A stretch of 53,162 nucleotides of DNA, from positions 1 to 53,162 of the forward strand of contig NZ_CAKRCF010000018.1 in assembly GCF_934307085.1 (NCBI RefSeq). Reading direction: 5' to 3'. The position numbers and the translations under genes were made by a program. The notes under the pieces are model-generated. The model was given only the letters and a program-made list of their open reading frames with translations, had not been told where the DNA came from and did no database searches. The DNA comes from an uncultured Anaerobutyricum sp. GTDB lineage: Bacteria; Bacillota; Clostridia; Lachnospirales; Lachnospiraceae. This document shows positions 24,518-33,796 of this stretch, one piece after another. How positions within the stretch are numbered: position 1 is the stretch's first letter; each line of letters opens with the position of its first letter.

Positions 24518-27500
24518 GTGTACAAGAAAGTATCCACGAATCTCAATTTTGTAGAGAGAGAAAAAGAAACTGCACAGTTTTGGAAAGACCATGACATTTT
24601 TAAGAAAAGTATCGAAACAAGAGAAGGTGACCCTGTTTACACTTTCTATGATGGACCACCAACAGCCAATGGTAAGCCTCATATCGGACACGTTTTAACT
24701 CGTGTAATTAAGGATATGATTCCTCGTTACCGTACAATGAAGGGGTACATGGTTCCAAGAAAGGCCGGATGGGATACTCACGGACTTCCAGTAGAGCTTG
24801 AAGTAGAGAAGAAGCTTGGTCTTGATGGAAAAGAGCAGATTGAAGAGTATGGTTTAGACCCATTTATCACTCAGTGTAAAGAATCTGTTTGGAAATACAA
24901 AGGAATGTGGGAAGATTTCTCAAAGACTGTTGGTTTCTGGGCTGATATGGATAACCCATATGTAACTTATAATGACAACTTTATTGAGTCCGAATGGTGG
25001 GCATTAAAGACTATTTGGGATAAAGGTCTTCTTTATAAAGGATTTAAGATCGTACCTTACTGCCCTCGTTGTGGAACACCTTTATCTTCTCACGAGGTGG
25101 CACAGGGATATAAAGCAGTAAAAGAACGTTCTGCGGTTGTTCGTTTCAAAGTGGTTGGTGAAGATGCTTATTTCCTTGCATGGACAACAACACCTTGGAC
25201 ACTTCCAAGTAACGTGGCTCTTTGTGTAAACCCAGAAGAGACTTACTGCAAAGTAAAGGCTGCTGACGGCTATGTTTATTACATGGCAAAAGAATTACTA
25301 GATAAGGTTCTTGGTGGACTTGGAACAGAAGAAACACCAGCTTATGAGATTCTTGAAACATATAAGGGTACGGACCTTGAATATAAAGAATATAAGCCAT
25401 TATTTGAAGGGGCTGCAAAGGCTGCGGAAAAACAGCATAAGAAAGCACATTTTGTAACATGTGCAGATTATGTAACTATGTCAGACGGTACAGGTATCGT
25501 ACACATCGCTCCTGCATTTGGTGAGGACGATGCACAGGTTGGAAGAAAGTACGACCTTCCATTTGTTCAGTTTGTAGACGGAAAAGGTAACATGACAGAA
25601 GATACACCATATGCCGGATTATTTGTAAAAGATGCTGATCCTAAGGTTCTTGTTGACTTAGATAAAGAAGGTCTTCTTTTCGACGCTCCTAAGTTTGAGC
25701 ATGATTACCCATTCTGCTGGAGATGTGATACACCACTGATTTACTATGCGAGAGAGTCCTGGTTCATCAAGATGACAGCAGTAAAAGACGACTTAATCCG
25801 CAACAATAACACAATTAACTGGATTCCAAAGAGCATCGGTAAAGGTCGTTTTGGTGACTGGTTAAATAACATTCAGGATTGGGGTATTTCCCGTAACCGT
25901 TACTGGGGAACTCCATTAAACGTATGGCAGTGTGAAGGCTGTGGCAAGATGGATTGTATCGGAAGCCGTCAGGAATTAGAGGAAAAGAGCGGCAATCCAG
26001 AAGCTCAGACTGTAGAACTTCACAGACCATATATTGATGCAATCACTCTGACATGTCCAGATTGTGGAAAGACAATGAAGAGAGTGCCAGAAGTTATCGA
26101 CTGCTGGTTTGACTCCGGAGCAATGCCTTTTGCACAGCATCACTATCCATTTGAAAATAAAGAGCTTTTCGAGCAGCAGTTCCCTGCACAGTTCATTTCT
26201 GAGGCAGTAGACCAGACAAGAGGATGGTTCTATTCCTTACTTGCAGAGTCCACACTGTTATTTAACAAAGCTCCTTACAAGAACGTAATCGTTCTCGGCC
26301 ACGTACAGGACGAAAACGGACAGAAGATGAGTAAGAGTAAAGGAAATGCCGTAGATCCATTTGATGCATTAGAGCAGCATGGAGCAGACGCCATCCGCTG
26401 GTACTTCTACTCTAACAGTGCACCTTGGCTGCCAAACCGTTTCCACGCAGACGCAGTAACAGAGGGACAGCGTAAATTCATGGGTACATTATGGAATACT
26501 TATGCATTCTATGTACTTTACGCCAATATTGATGAATTTGACCCTACAAAGTATAGCTTAGAGTATGATAAGTTATCTGTTATGGATAAATGGTTATTAT
26601 CAAGACTGAATTCCTGCGTAAAAACAGTAGATGAATGTCTTGCAAACTATAAGATTCCTGAAACAACAAAGGCATTACAGGCATTTGTGGATGATATGAG
26701 TAACTGGTATGTACGTCGTTCCCGTCAGCGTTTCTGGGCTAAAGGAATGGAGCAGGATAAGATTAATGCATATATGACTCTTTATACTGCACTCGTTACA
26801 TTCATCAAAGCTTCTGCACCAATGATTCCATTTATGACAGAAGATATTTACCAGAACCTTGTAAAGAGCGTAAATCCAGATGCACCAGAAAGTATCCATT
26901 TATGTGATTTCCCAGCAGTGGATGAGGCAATGATCGATGAGAAACTTGAGCAGGATATGGGTGAAGTACTTGACATCGTTGTACTTGGACGTGCTGCACG
27001 TAACGCATCCGGAATCAAGAATCGTCAGCCAATCGGTCAGATGTTTGTAAATGGAGAGGCTGCTTTAACAGATTACTACAAACAGATCATCGAAGGTGAG
27101 CTTAACGTAAAAGACGTTATTTTTAAAGATGATGTATCTGACCTCACAGATTACACATTTAAACCTCAGATGCGTATTCTTGGACCAAAATATGGTAAAG
27201 ACTTAGGAAAGATCCGTAATATTTTAGCAAACCTTAACGGAAGTGCGGCTAAGAAAGAATTAGACGCAAATGGCTTTTTGACAATAGAGTTAAACGATGG
27301 TAAAATCAATTTATTGCCGGAAGAGTTATTAATTGATATGTCACAGAAAGAGGGATACGTTTCTCAGGCAGATCATGGAGTTACCGTAGTACTCGACACG
27401 AATCTGACACCGGCACTTTTGGAAGAGGGATTTGTAAGAGAAATCATCAGTAAAGTACAGACAATGAGAAAAGAAGCCGGCTTTGAAGTGACAGACCACA

Positions 27501-27676
27501 TTACTGTATACGAAGAGGGTAATGACAAGATTAAAGAAGTCATGACCAAATACACTGATGAGATCAAGAATGATGTATTGGCAGACGATATGTGCTTAGA
27601 CGCAGAAGGTGGATATTCCAAGGAATGGGATATTAATGGAGAAAAAGTAAGATTAGGTGTCGAGAAAAAAATGTAA
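24518..27676 (+). CDS. ileS: Isoleucyl-tRNA synthetase, probably type 2
   Basis: The 1052-residue enzyme charges tRNA-Ile. The HIGH motif is in PPTANGKPHIGHVLTRVIKD and KMSKS is in GQKMSKSKGNAVD. Zinc-type cysteine pairs occur in CPRCG, CWRCD, CEGCGKMDC and CPDCG. The editing domain contains the AWTTTPWTLPSN block. The length and the WDTHGLPVELEVEKKLG region resemble the eukaryote-like IleRS2 group, which tends to resist mupirocin, rather than the roughly 930-residue type 1. The type is inference from memory of the families. The start is GTG with AAGGAGG seven bases upstream. Confidence 0.95.
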   Translation: MYKKVSTNLNFVEREKETAQFWKDHDIFKKSIETREGDPVYTFYDGPPTANGKPHIGHVLTRVIKDMIPRYRTMKGYMVPRKAGWDTHGLPVELEVEKKLGLDGKEQIEEYGLDPFITQCKESVWKYKGMWEDFSKTVGFWADMDNPYVTYNDNFIESEWWALKTIWDKGLLYKGFKIVPYCPRCGTPLSSHEVAQGYKAVKERSAVVRFKVVGEDAYFLAWTTTPWTLPSNVALCVNPEETYCKVKAADGYVYYMAKELLDKVLGGLGTEETPAYEILETYKGTDLEYKEYKPLFEGAAKAAEKQHKKAHFVTCADYVTMSDGTGIVHIAPAFGEDDAQVGRKYDLPFVQFVDGKGNMTEDTPYAGLFVKDADPKVLVDLDKEGLLFDAPKFEHDYPFCWRCDTPLIYYARESWFIKMTAVKDDLIRNNNTINWIPKSIGKGRFGDWLNNIQDWGISRNRYWGTPLNVWQCEGCGKMDCIGSRQELEEKSGNPEAQTVELHRPYIDAITLTCPDCGKTMKRVPEVIDCWFDSGAMPFAQHHYPFENKELFEQQFPAQFISEAVDQTRGWFYSLLAESTLLFNKAPYKNVIVLGHVQDENGQKMSKSKGNAVDPFDALEQHGADAIRWYFYSNSAPWLPNRFHADAVTEGQRKFMGTLWNTYAFYVLYANIDEFDPTKYSLEYDKLSVMDKWLLSRLNSCVKTVDECLANYKIPETTKALQAFVDDMSNWYVRRSRQRFWAKGMEQDKINAYMTLYTALVTFIKASAPMIPFMTEDIYQNLVKSVNPDAPESIHLCDFPAVDEAMIDEKLEQDMGEVLDIVVLGRAARNASGIKNRQPIGQMFVNGEAALTDYYKQIIEGELNVKDVIFKDDVSDLTDYTFKPQMRILGPKYGKDLGKIRNILANLNGSAAKKELDANGFLTIELNDGKINLLPEELLIDMSQKEGYVSQADHGVTVVLDTNLTPALLEEGFVREIISKVQTMRKEAGFEVTDHITVYEEGNDKIKEVMTKYTDEIKNDVLADDMCLDAEGGYSKEWDINGEKVRLGVEKKM

Positions 27677-27707
27677 TCTTAAAACCTTTTAAACACTTGT
27701 TTTTAGC

Positions 27708-27790
27708 AATCGGTTTTTGACCAGCGGCACTCAGATTTTGCGGCGTATGTACTGTGCACGTCTCAAAATCTGAGGCTGACTGATAAAAAT
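27708..27790 (+). repeat. Long imperfect hairpin between ileS and glgP
   Basis: CTCAGATTTTG (27730-27740) pairs perfectly with CAAAATCTGAG (27764-27774), and pairing extends outwards with wobbles for about 20 more bases. The loop includes TATGTACTGTGCA. It lacks a T run and the LHE core, so I treat it as separate from that family. It may separate ileS from glgP expression. Confidence 0.6.
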
Positions 27791-27857
27791 CTTCTCACGA
27801 AAGCAGGCACGAAAAAGATTCCGGGATTGCACGAGATAATTTAGGAGGATCAGTTCA

Positions 27858-30293
27858 TTGATTAAAAAGGATACTTTCGACAAAGAAAAATTCAAAAAAG
27901 AGTTAGAGTCCAATGTCCGTATGCTGTTTCGTCGTAAACTCGAAGAAGCAACACCACAGCAGATTTATCAGGCTGTTGCATACTCCGTAAAAGACGATAT
28001 TATTGACAACTGGATCGAGACACACAAAGCATACGAAAAACAGGACAAGAAGATGGTTTACTACATGTCCATGGAGTTCCTTATGGGTAGAGCTCTTGGA
28101 AACAACATGATTAACCTTCTTTGCTATGATGATGTAAGAGAAACATTAGAGGAGCTAGGGCTTGACCTTAACCTCATCGAAGACCAGGAGCCAGATGCAG
28201 CACTTGGTAACGGTGGTCTTGGCCGTCTTGCAGCTTGTTTCCTTGATTCTCTTGCAACACTTGGATATCCAGCTTACGGTTGCGGAATCCGTTACCGTTA
28301 TGGTATGTTCAAACAGAAAATCGAGAACGGTTATCAGGTAGAAGTCCCAGATAACTGGTTAAAATACGGAAATCCTTTTGAAATCAAGAGAGATGAGTAT
28401 GCTGTAGAAGTTAAGTTTGGCGGTTATGTAGACGTTGAGATGCATAACGGAAGACAGAAGTTCGTTCAGAAGGGATACCAGAGTGTACGTGCCGTACCAT
28501 ATGATATGCCAATCGTAGGTTATGGCAACCATATCGTAAATACACTTCGTATCTGGGATGCAGAAGCAATCAACAACTTCAACTTAGATTCCTTCGACAA
28601 AGGTGAGTACCAGAAAGCTGTAGAGCAGGAAAACCTTGCAAGAACAATCTGTGAAGTATTATATCCAAACGACAACCATATGGCAGGTAAGGAACTTCGT
28701 TTAAAACAGCAGTATTTCTTCATTTCTGCATCTGTTCAGAGAGCAATTGCAAAATACAAAGAAACACATGACGACATTCGTAAGTTCCACGAGAAAGTAA
28801 CATTCCAGTTAAATGATACACATCCTACAGTAGCTGTAGCTGAGTTAATGAGAATCCTCGTTGACGAAGAAGGTTTAGAGTGGGATGAAGCATGGGAAAT
28901 CACAAGAAAGACCTGTGCTTACACAAACCATACTATTATGGCAGAAGCTCTTGAGAAGTGGCCTATCGAGCTTTTCTCCAGATTACTTCCTAGAGTTTAC
29001 CAGATCGTAGAAGAGATTAACCGTCGTTTCGTTATCGAAATCCAGAACAAATACCCTGGAGATCAAGAGAAAATCCGCAAGATGGCAATCCTCTATGATG
29101 GACAGGTAAGAATGGCACACCTTGCAATCGCAGGAAGTTACTCCGTTAACGGTGTTGCCCGTCTTCACACAGACATCCTTAAAAAACGTGAGTTAAAGGA
29201 TTTCTATGAGATGATGCCAGAGAAGTTCAACAACAAGACAAATGGTATTACACAGAGAAGATTCCTTCTTCATGGTAACCCATTACTGGCAAGCTGGGTA
29301 ACAGACAAGATTGGTGATGACTGGATTACAAACTTATCTCACCTTGACCACTTAAAAGTGTATGTTGATGATGAGAAATGTCAGCAGGAATTCATGAATA
29401 TCAAATACCAGAATAAGGTACGTCTTGCAAAATACATCAAAGAACATAATGGAATCGATGTAGACCCACGTTCTATCTTTGACTGTCAGGTTAAGAGATT
29501 ACATGAGTACAAACGTCAGTTAATGAACATTCTTCATGTAATGTACCTTTACAACGAGATCAAAGCACATCCAGATATGGATATCGTTCCAAGAACATTT
29601 ATCTTTGGAGCAAAAGCAGCCGCTGGTTATTACACAGCTAAGCTTACAATCAAGTTAATCAATGCAGTAGCAGATAAGATTAACAATGATAAATCCATCA
29701 ACGGAAAGATCAAAGTTGTATTCATCGAAGATTACCGTGTATCTAACGCAGAGCTTATCTTTGCAGCAGCGGATGTCAGCGAGCAGATTTCCACAGCTTC
29801 TAAAGAAGCATCAGGAACAGGTAACATGAAGTTCATGTTAAATGGTGCTCTCACATTAGGAACAATGGATGGTGCTAACGTTGAAATTGTAGAAGAGGTT
29901 GGAAAAGAAAATGCTTTCATCTTCGGTTTATCCGCAGATCAGGTAATGGAATACGAGAAAAACGGAAACTACAATCCAAGAGACGTATACAACAACAACC
30001 AGGACGTACGTCAGATACTTACACAGTTAGTAAACGGCTTCTACTCACCAGAGAATCCAGAACTGTTCCGTGCCCTGTATGACGCACTCCTTGAAAAAGA
30101 TACTTACTTTACATTATTAGACTTCGATTCTTATAAAGAAGCTCATAACAGAATCGATGCCGCTTACCGCGATGAACAGCACTGGGCTAGAACAGCAATG
30201 CTCCAGACAGCGTCCGCAGGTAAGTTCTCCTCTGACCGTACAATTGAAGAGTACGCGAAGGAGATGTGGCACTTAGAAAAAGTGACTCTGTAA
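27858..30293 (+). CDS. glgP: Glycogen/starch phosphorylase
   Basis: The enzyme releases glucose 1-phosphate from glycogen or maltodextrin with phosphate. The 811 residues are standard. Clear blocks are DAALGNGGLGRLAACFLDSL, the KRLHEYKRQLMNILH region and the pyridoxal phosphate site EASGTGNMKFMLNGALTLGT, whose Lys binds the cofactor. It has no N-terminal regulatory extension of the animal type. The start is TTG with AGGAGG nine bases upstream. Codon use is that of a well-expressed gene. LHE6 follows directly. Confidence 0.96.
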   Translation: MIKKDTFDKEKFKKELESNVRMLFRRKLEEATPQQIYQAVAYSVKDDIIDNWIETHKAYEKQDKKMVYYMSMEFLMGRALGNNMINLLCYDDVRETLEELGLDLNLIEDQEPDAALGNGGLGRLAACFLDSLATLGYPAYGCGIRYRYGMFKQKIENGYQVEVPDNWLKYGNPFEIKRDEYAVEVKFGGYVDVEMHNGRQKFVQKGYQSVRAVPYDMPIVGYGNHIVNTLRIWDAEAINNFNLDSFDKGEYQKAVEQENLARTICEVLYPNDNHMAGKELRLKQQYFFISASVQRAIAKYKETHDDIRKFHEKVTFQLNDTHPTVAVAELMRILVDEEGLEWDEAWEITRKTCAYTNHTIMAEALEKWPIELFSRLLPRVYQIVEEINRRFVIEIQNKYPGDQEKIRKMAILYDGQVRMAHLAIAGSYSVNGVARLHTDILKKRELKDFYEMMPEKFNNKTNGITQRRFLLHGNPLLASWVTDKIGDDWITNLSHLDHLKVYVDDEKCQQEFMNIKYQNKVRLAKYIKEHNGIDVDPRSIFDCQVKRLHEYKRQLMNILHVMYLYNEIKAHPDMDIVPRTFIFGAKAAAGYYTAKLTIKLINAVADKINNDKSINGKIKVVFIEDYRVSNAELIFAAADVSEQISTASKEASGTGNMKFMLNGALTLGTMDGANVEIVEEVGKENAFIFGLSADQVMEYEKNGNYNPRDVYNNNQDVRQILTQLVNGFYSPENPELFRALYDALLEKDTYFTLLDFDSYKEAHNRIDAAYRDEQHWARTAMLQTASAGKFSSDRTIEEYAKEMWHLEKVTL

Positions 30294-30311
30294 TTGGCTA
30301 AATAGACGGTA

Positions 30312-30449
30312 AACAGACGAACCCCAAGATAGAATAGAACCGATATCTGTGACTTTAGTCGCGGTGGTTTGAATGCTCGCTTATGCGCTCGCATCCAAAC
30401 CTTGCTTCGAGGCCACAGATATCGGTTCTATTCTGTCTTGGGGTTCTGT
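30312..30449 (+). repeat. Long hairpin element LHE6
   Basis: Arms 30319-30351 and 30414-30446 are 33 bases long and complementary with one mismatch. They share no sequence with the 33-base arms of LHE3 apart from the inner TCTGTG-like end. The 62-base core is almost identical to that of LHE3 (ACTTTAGTCGCGG, GGTTTGAATGCTCGCTTA, CCAAACCTTGCTTCGAGGC). An outer inverted repeat, GGCTAAATAGACG (30296-30308) with CGTCTGTTTAGCC at about 30527-30539, may mark a larger unit. Confidence 0.9.
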
Positions 30450-30541
30450 TTTTTGGTGGGATTTAGTTGGGATTACAGAGCTACAGGGAGGTTTGGAGAT
30501 GTTACGGAGCACTGGTGTGCAGATTTCGTCTGTTTAGCCAT

Positions 30542-30765
30542 AAGCCCAAATTAGAAAAAAATTGCTATTGGTTCACCCAATTCCTTTTTTTACCTTTTTT
30601 CTTGCCTGTTTGAATAAAAAAATCCATTGTTTGCCAGTACAAATTAGTAAAAATTTATACTTAGGAAAAGTAATTTGCAAAATATACGATAATAATTTGC
30701 TTTTTAGGTGTAAAAAGTATAGAATAAAAAACATAGAACACTCTGATAGATTTTTGGAGGGCAAA
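30542..30765 (+). promoter_or_regulatory. AT-rich leader before the pdu regulator genes
   Basis: A gene-free stretch between LHE6 and the corrinoid protein. It is AT-rich with a TTTTTACC run and no riboswitch that I can recognise; in particular there is no B12 box. It should hold the promoter of the regulator genes, but I see no clear -35/-10 pair. GGAGG at 30756-30760 is the ribosome site of the next gene. Confidence 0.3.
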
Positions 30766-31428
30766 ATGGGAGCAACAATAGACGAAATTATTGATTCCCT
30801 GAAAAAGGGACAGGGGAAAAGAGTCGCAGACTTGGTGAAAATGGCATTGGAAGAAGGAACAGAACCACAGGTAATTCTGGAGGAAGGCTTTTTATCTGGA
30901 ATGGAGCAGGTGGCAGAGAAGTTTCGTAAAGAAGAAGTTGGTGTACCAGAGATTCTGAGTATTACAAGAGCATTAGAGCGAGGCGTTTCTACTCTGCGTC
31001 ATTATAGCGGAGGTCGTGCAAAAAAGGAGATTGGAACGGTTATATTAGGAACAGTAAAAGGAGACTTACATGACATTGGGAAGAATCTCGTAAAGATTAT
31101 GATGGAAAGTAAGAATATAAGAGTTATTGATCTGGGCGTGGATGTCTCGCCAAGAAGATTTTTGGAAGAGGCAGTAGGCAGTCATGCCCAGATTGTGTGT
31201 TTAAGTGGCATTATGCCACATTCTGAGGAAGACATGAGAGCTGTTGTTGAAGAATTTGAGATGAAAGGTATCCGAGATCAGTTCTATTTTATGGTGGGTG
31301 GCTATTTCCTGACAGAAAAACAGGCAAGAGAGATTGGGGCAGATTGTTACACCGAAGATGCATGTAATTGTGCAGAGAAGGCCTGTCGTTATTTAAATAA
31401 GAGAGACAGGAAGAAGAAATCTCATTAA
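30766..31428 (+). CDS. Corrinoid (B12)-binding protein, probably regulatory
   Basis: A 220-residue protein of the MtaC/MtmC-like corrinoid group. A helical B12-2 cap (about residues 1-90) precedes a Rossmann-type B12-binding domain. The cobalt-ligand motif DLHDIG is at about 105-110, followed by LSGIM and VGG blocks. These proteins usually carry methyl groups for a partner methyltransferase, but none is encoded here. The gene instead precedes a PocR-type kinase and regulator of the B12-dependent pdu genes, so I infer it may sense cobalamin. The ATG at 30766 has GGAGG five bases upstream. Confidence 0.85.
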   Translation: MGATIDEIIDSLKKGQGKRVADLVKMALEEGTEPQVILEEGFLSGMEQVAEKFRKEEVGVPEILSITRALERGVSTLRHYSGGRAKKEIGTVILGTVKGDLHDIGKNLVKIMMESKNIRVIDLGVDVSPRRFLEEAVGSHAQIVCLSGIMPHSEEDMRAVVEEFEMKGIRDQFYFMVGGYFLTEKQAREIGADCYTEDACNCAEKACRYLNKRDRKKKSH

Positions 31429-31477
31429 TTTCTGACTAATAAGGTTGGGACGATATCGACGTTTGGAGGACAAGACA

Positions 31478-32713
31478 TTGACGGAAAAAAATAACATATA
31501 CATTGAGGATGTAGTAGATGTAAAAGAACTTCAAACTCTGCAGGATAATTGGGCGAAAGCCACAGATTTAGCATTTGTAACAGTAGACTGTAATGGAACA
31601 CCTATCACGAAGCAGAGTAATTTTACACCGTTTTGTAAACGGCTTCGTGAACTGGATGCATTTCGTGAAAAGTGTTATTACTGTGATGCCTGTGGAGGCA
31701 GAAAGGCAAGAAGAATTGGAAAGGCGTATGTATACATATGCCATGCAGGACTGATTGATTTTGCGATTCCCATCATGATAAAAGGGCAGTATGTGGGGGC
31801 ATTTTTAGCAGGGCAGGTTACGAGTACAGATTTCGCAGATTTAAAGAAGATTACGACACAGAGCGAGGACTGGAAGAATGATCCGGAGCTTGTAGAACTG
31901 TACAATCAGGTCAAGGAGATATCGGTAGAGAAGATTCAGGCGGTAGCTCAGATTATCTGTGACAGTTACAATTATTCCGTAGAGAAAGAATATGCTAATA
32001 AAGTGAATGCAGAACTTCGGGAGAAGGATTATAAGCTCATGAAAGAAGAAAAACTTCGGATTGAGATGGAGAAGTCTCTCCGAGATATTGAGTTAAAGGC
32101 ATTACATTATCAGATTAATCCACATTTCCTTTTTAATGTATTGAATACGATAGGAAGACTTGCCTTCTTTGAGAATGCGAAGATGACAGAAGATGTTGTG
32201 TATGCATTTGCAGATATGATGCGTTACATTTTGAGAAAAAGTAGAGACCCGTTGAGTCCGCTTAGAGATGAGCTGACCCATGTACAAAATTATCTCAAGA
32301 TTCAGAAGATTCGTCTGGGAAGCAGATTACAGTATTCCATTAATATATCAGAGGCATATTACAGTGTGAAACTACCATTTTTATCTCTGGCAACACTTGT
32401 TGAGAACTCTATCAAATATGCAGTTGAAAACAAAGCTTCAGGCGGAATGGTAGAAGTGAACGGAAGAGAGAAAGATGGAGACTTATGCATTGACATTATT
32501 GATAACGGTGATGGCATGTCACCATCGAAGATAGTCAGTGTTTTGCGTGGGGATGCATATAAGGATAATGAAAAGGGTTCTGTTGGACTTTATAATATTA
32601 ATTCCAGATTAATTCACTACTTTGGTAATGAATATGCGTTGTCCATTGAAAGTGAGAATAAACCTTCTCTTGGAACGAAGGTAACAATAAAGGTGCCATT
32701 GGTACAGGAATAG
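31478..32713 (+). CDS. PocR-domain sensor histidine kinase
   Basis: A 411-residue soluble kinase. The N-terminal PocR ligand-binding domain (about residues 10-160) has the family Cys motif CYYCDACGGRKA and the YICHAGL block. In Salmonella the PocR domain is linked to propanediol sensing. A coiled linker leads to a LytS/YesM-type kinase region with HYQINPHFLFNVLN (phospho-acceptor His near residue 210), then an ATPase domain with NSIKYA and DNGDGM. Start: a TTG at 31478 with GGAGG eight bases upstream. It has no membrane segment, so it senses a cytoplasmic ligand. Its partner follows at 32729. Confidence 0.9.
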   Translation: MTEKNNIYIEDVVDVKELQTLQDNWAKATDLAFVTVDCNGTPITKQSNFTPFCKRLRELDAFREKCYYCDACGGRKARRIGKAYVYICHAGLIDFAIPIMIKGQYVGAFLAGQVTSTDFADLKKITTQSEDWKNDPELVELYNQVKEISVEKIQAVAQIICDSYNYSVEKEYANKVNAELREKDYKLMKEEKLRIEMEKSLRDIELKALHYQINPHFLFNVLNTIGRLAFFENAKMTEDVVYAFADMMRYILRKSRDPLSPLRDELTHVQNYLKIQKIRLGSRLQYSINISEAYYSVKLPFLSLATLVENSIKYAVENKASGGMVEVNGREKDGDLCIDIIDNGDGMSPSKIVSVLRGDAYKDNEKGSVGLYNINSRLIHYFGNEYALSIESENKPSLGTKVTIKVPLVQE

Positions 32714-32728
32714 AAAGGTAGAATTGAT

Positions 32729-33796
32729 TTGTATAAGATATTAATTGTTGAGGATGAAGAATTAGAAAGAACCTCTATGAAGATTTTTCTTGAGGAGAAT
32801 CTTCTGGATGTAGAAATCGTTGGAGAAGCCAAGAGTGGTTTTGAGGCAGTGGAGATTATTGATTCAAAGGATATCAATCTTTTGCTGGTAGATATTAACA
32901 TACCTGGAATGGATGGTATGGAAGTTATCAAATATGCAAGGAAAAAACTTCCAAAGGCTGTTATTATTATAACAACAGCATACGATGATTTTAACATTGC
33001 ACATAGAGCAATAAAGTTGAAGGTTGATGATTTCCTGCTAAAACCTATTAGAAAAGAGGTTTTACTTGAGTCTGTGAAGTCTTTTGCAAGCCGCTTAGGT
33101 GAGGGACGACAGACTGGTAAGAGTAATAAATTGCTTTCAAAATTTGAAATGGAACTAAAAAAATGCTCTTACAAAGCTTCCGTAGACATTTTAAGAGAGT
33201 ACATAGACCAGTTATACTTAGAGGAGCATGATGTTAATATTATATCAAAGAGACTGCAGGAGGTTGCAAAGACTGTTGTACGTATCAGTGAGGAGCTTGG
33301 AATCACTGATACGAATGAACTTGTAGTTCAGATGGAGAAACTTAAGATCAAGTATCTCCTTTATAACAATAAGCATGATGCTTACAATGAAATTATCAAA
33401 ATGGTAGACATTCTCTTTGACAAGATGAATATTAAAGGTAAGCTTTCTGAGGGCGGTATGAAAGCCGTTGTTGATTATATAGAGAGAAACTTAAAGAAGG
33501 GTATCAGTTTAGAGGATGTTGCAAACCATGTGAATATCAGCACTTATTATTTAAGTAAGATATTCAAAAAAGAGATGGGTGTGAATTTTATCACCTATGT
33601 GACAGACCGGAAGATGGACTTAGCAAAAGAAATGCTGGTCAACACAGATATTCCGGTGCTTAATATTGCCTTGGATCTGGCGTACAATGAAGCGAACTAC
33701 TTCAGTAAGGCCTTCAAAAAGAAGACTGGATTAACGCCATCTGAGTATAGAGAAAAGTACAGAAACAGAAAGGAGGAGGAAAATGAAACGGTTTAA
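32729..33796 (+). CDS. AraC-type response regulator
   Basis: A 355-residue regulator: receiver domain (about 1-120; phospho-acceptor Asp in LLLVDINIPGMDG, conserved Lys in FLLKPIR), a helical linker, and a C-terminal AraC DNA-binding domain (about 250-350; ISLEDVANHVNISTYYLSKIFKKE and DLAYNEANYFSKAFKK). The start is TTG. Together with the PocR kinase it forms a two-component version of the PocR activator. It overlaps pduQ by 14 bases, which ties it to the pdu genes it most likely activates. Confidence 0.92.
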   Translation: MYKILIVEDEELERTSMKIFLEENLLDVEIVGEAKSGFEAVEIIDSKDINLLLVDINIPGMDGMEVIKYARKKLPKAVIIITTAYDDFNIAHRAIKLKVDDFLLKPIRKEVLLESVKSFASRLGEGRQTGKSNKLLSKFEMELKKCSYKASVDILREYIDQLYLEEHDVNIISKRLQEVAKTVVRISEELGITDTNELVVQMEKLKIKYLLYNNKHDAYNEIIKMVDILFDKMNIKGKLSEGGMKAVVDYIERNLKKGISLEDVANHVNISTYYLSKIFKKEMGVNFITYVTDRKMDLAKEMLVNTDIPVLNIALDLAYNEANYFSKAFKKKTGLTPSEYREKYRNRKEEENETV

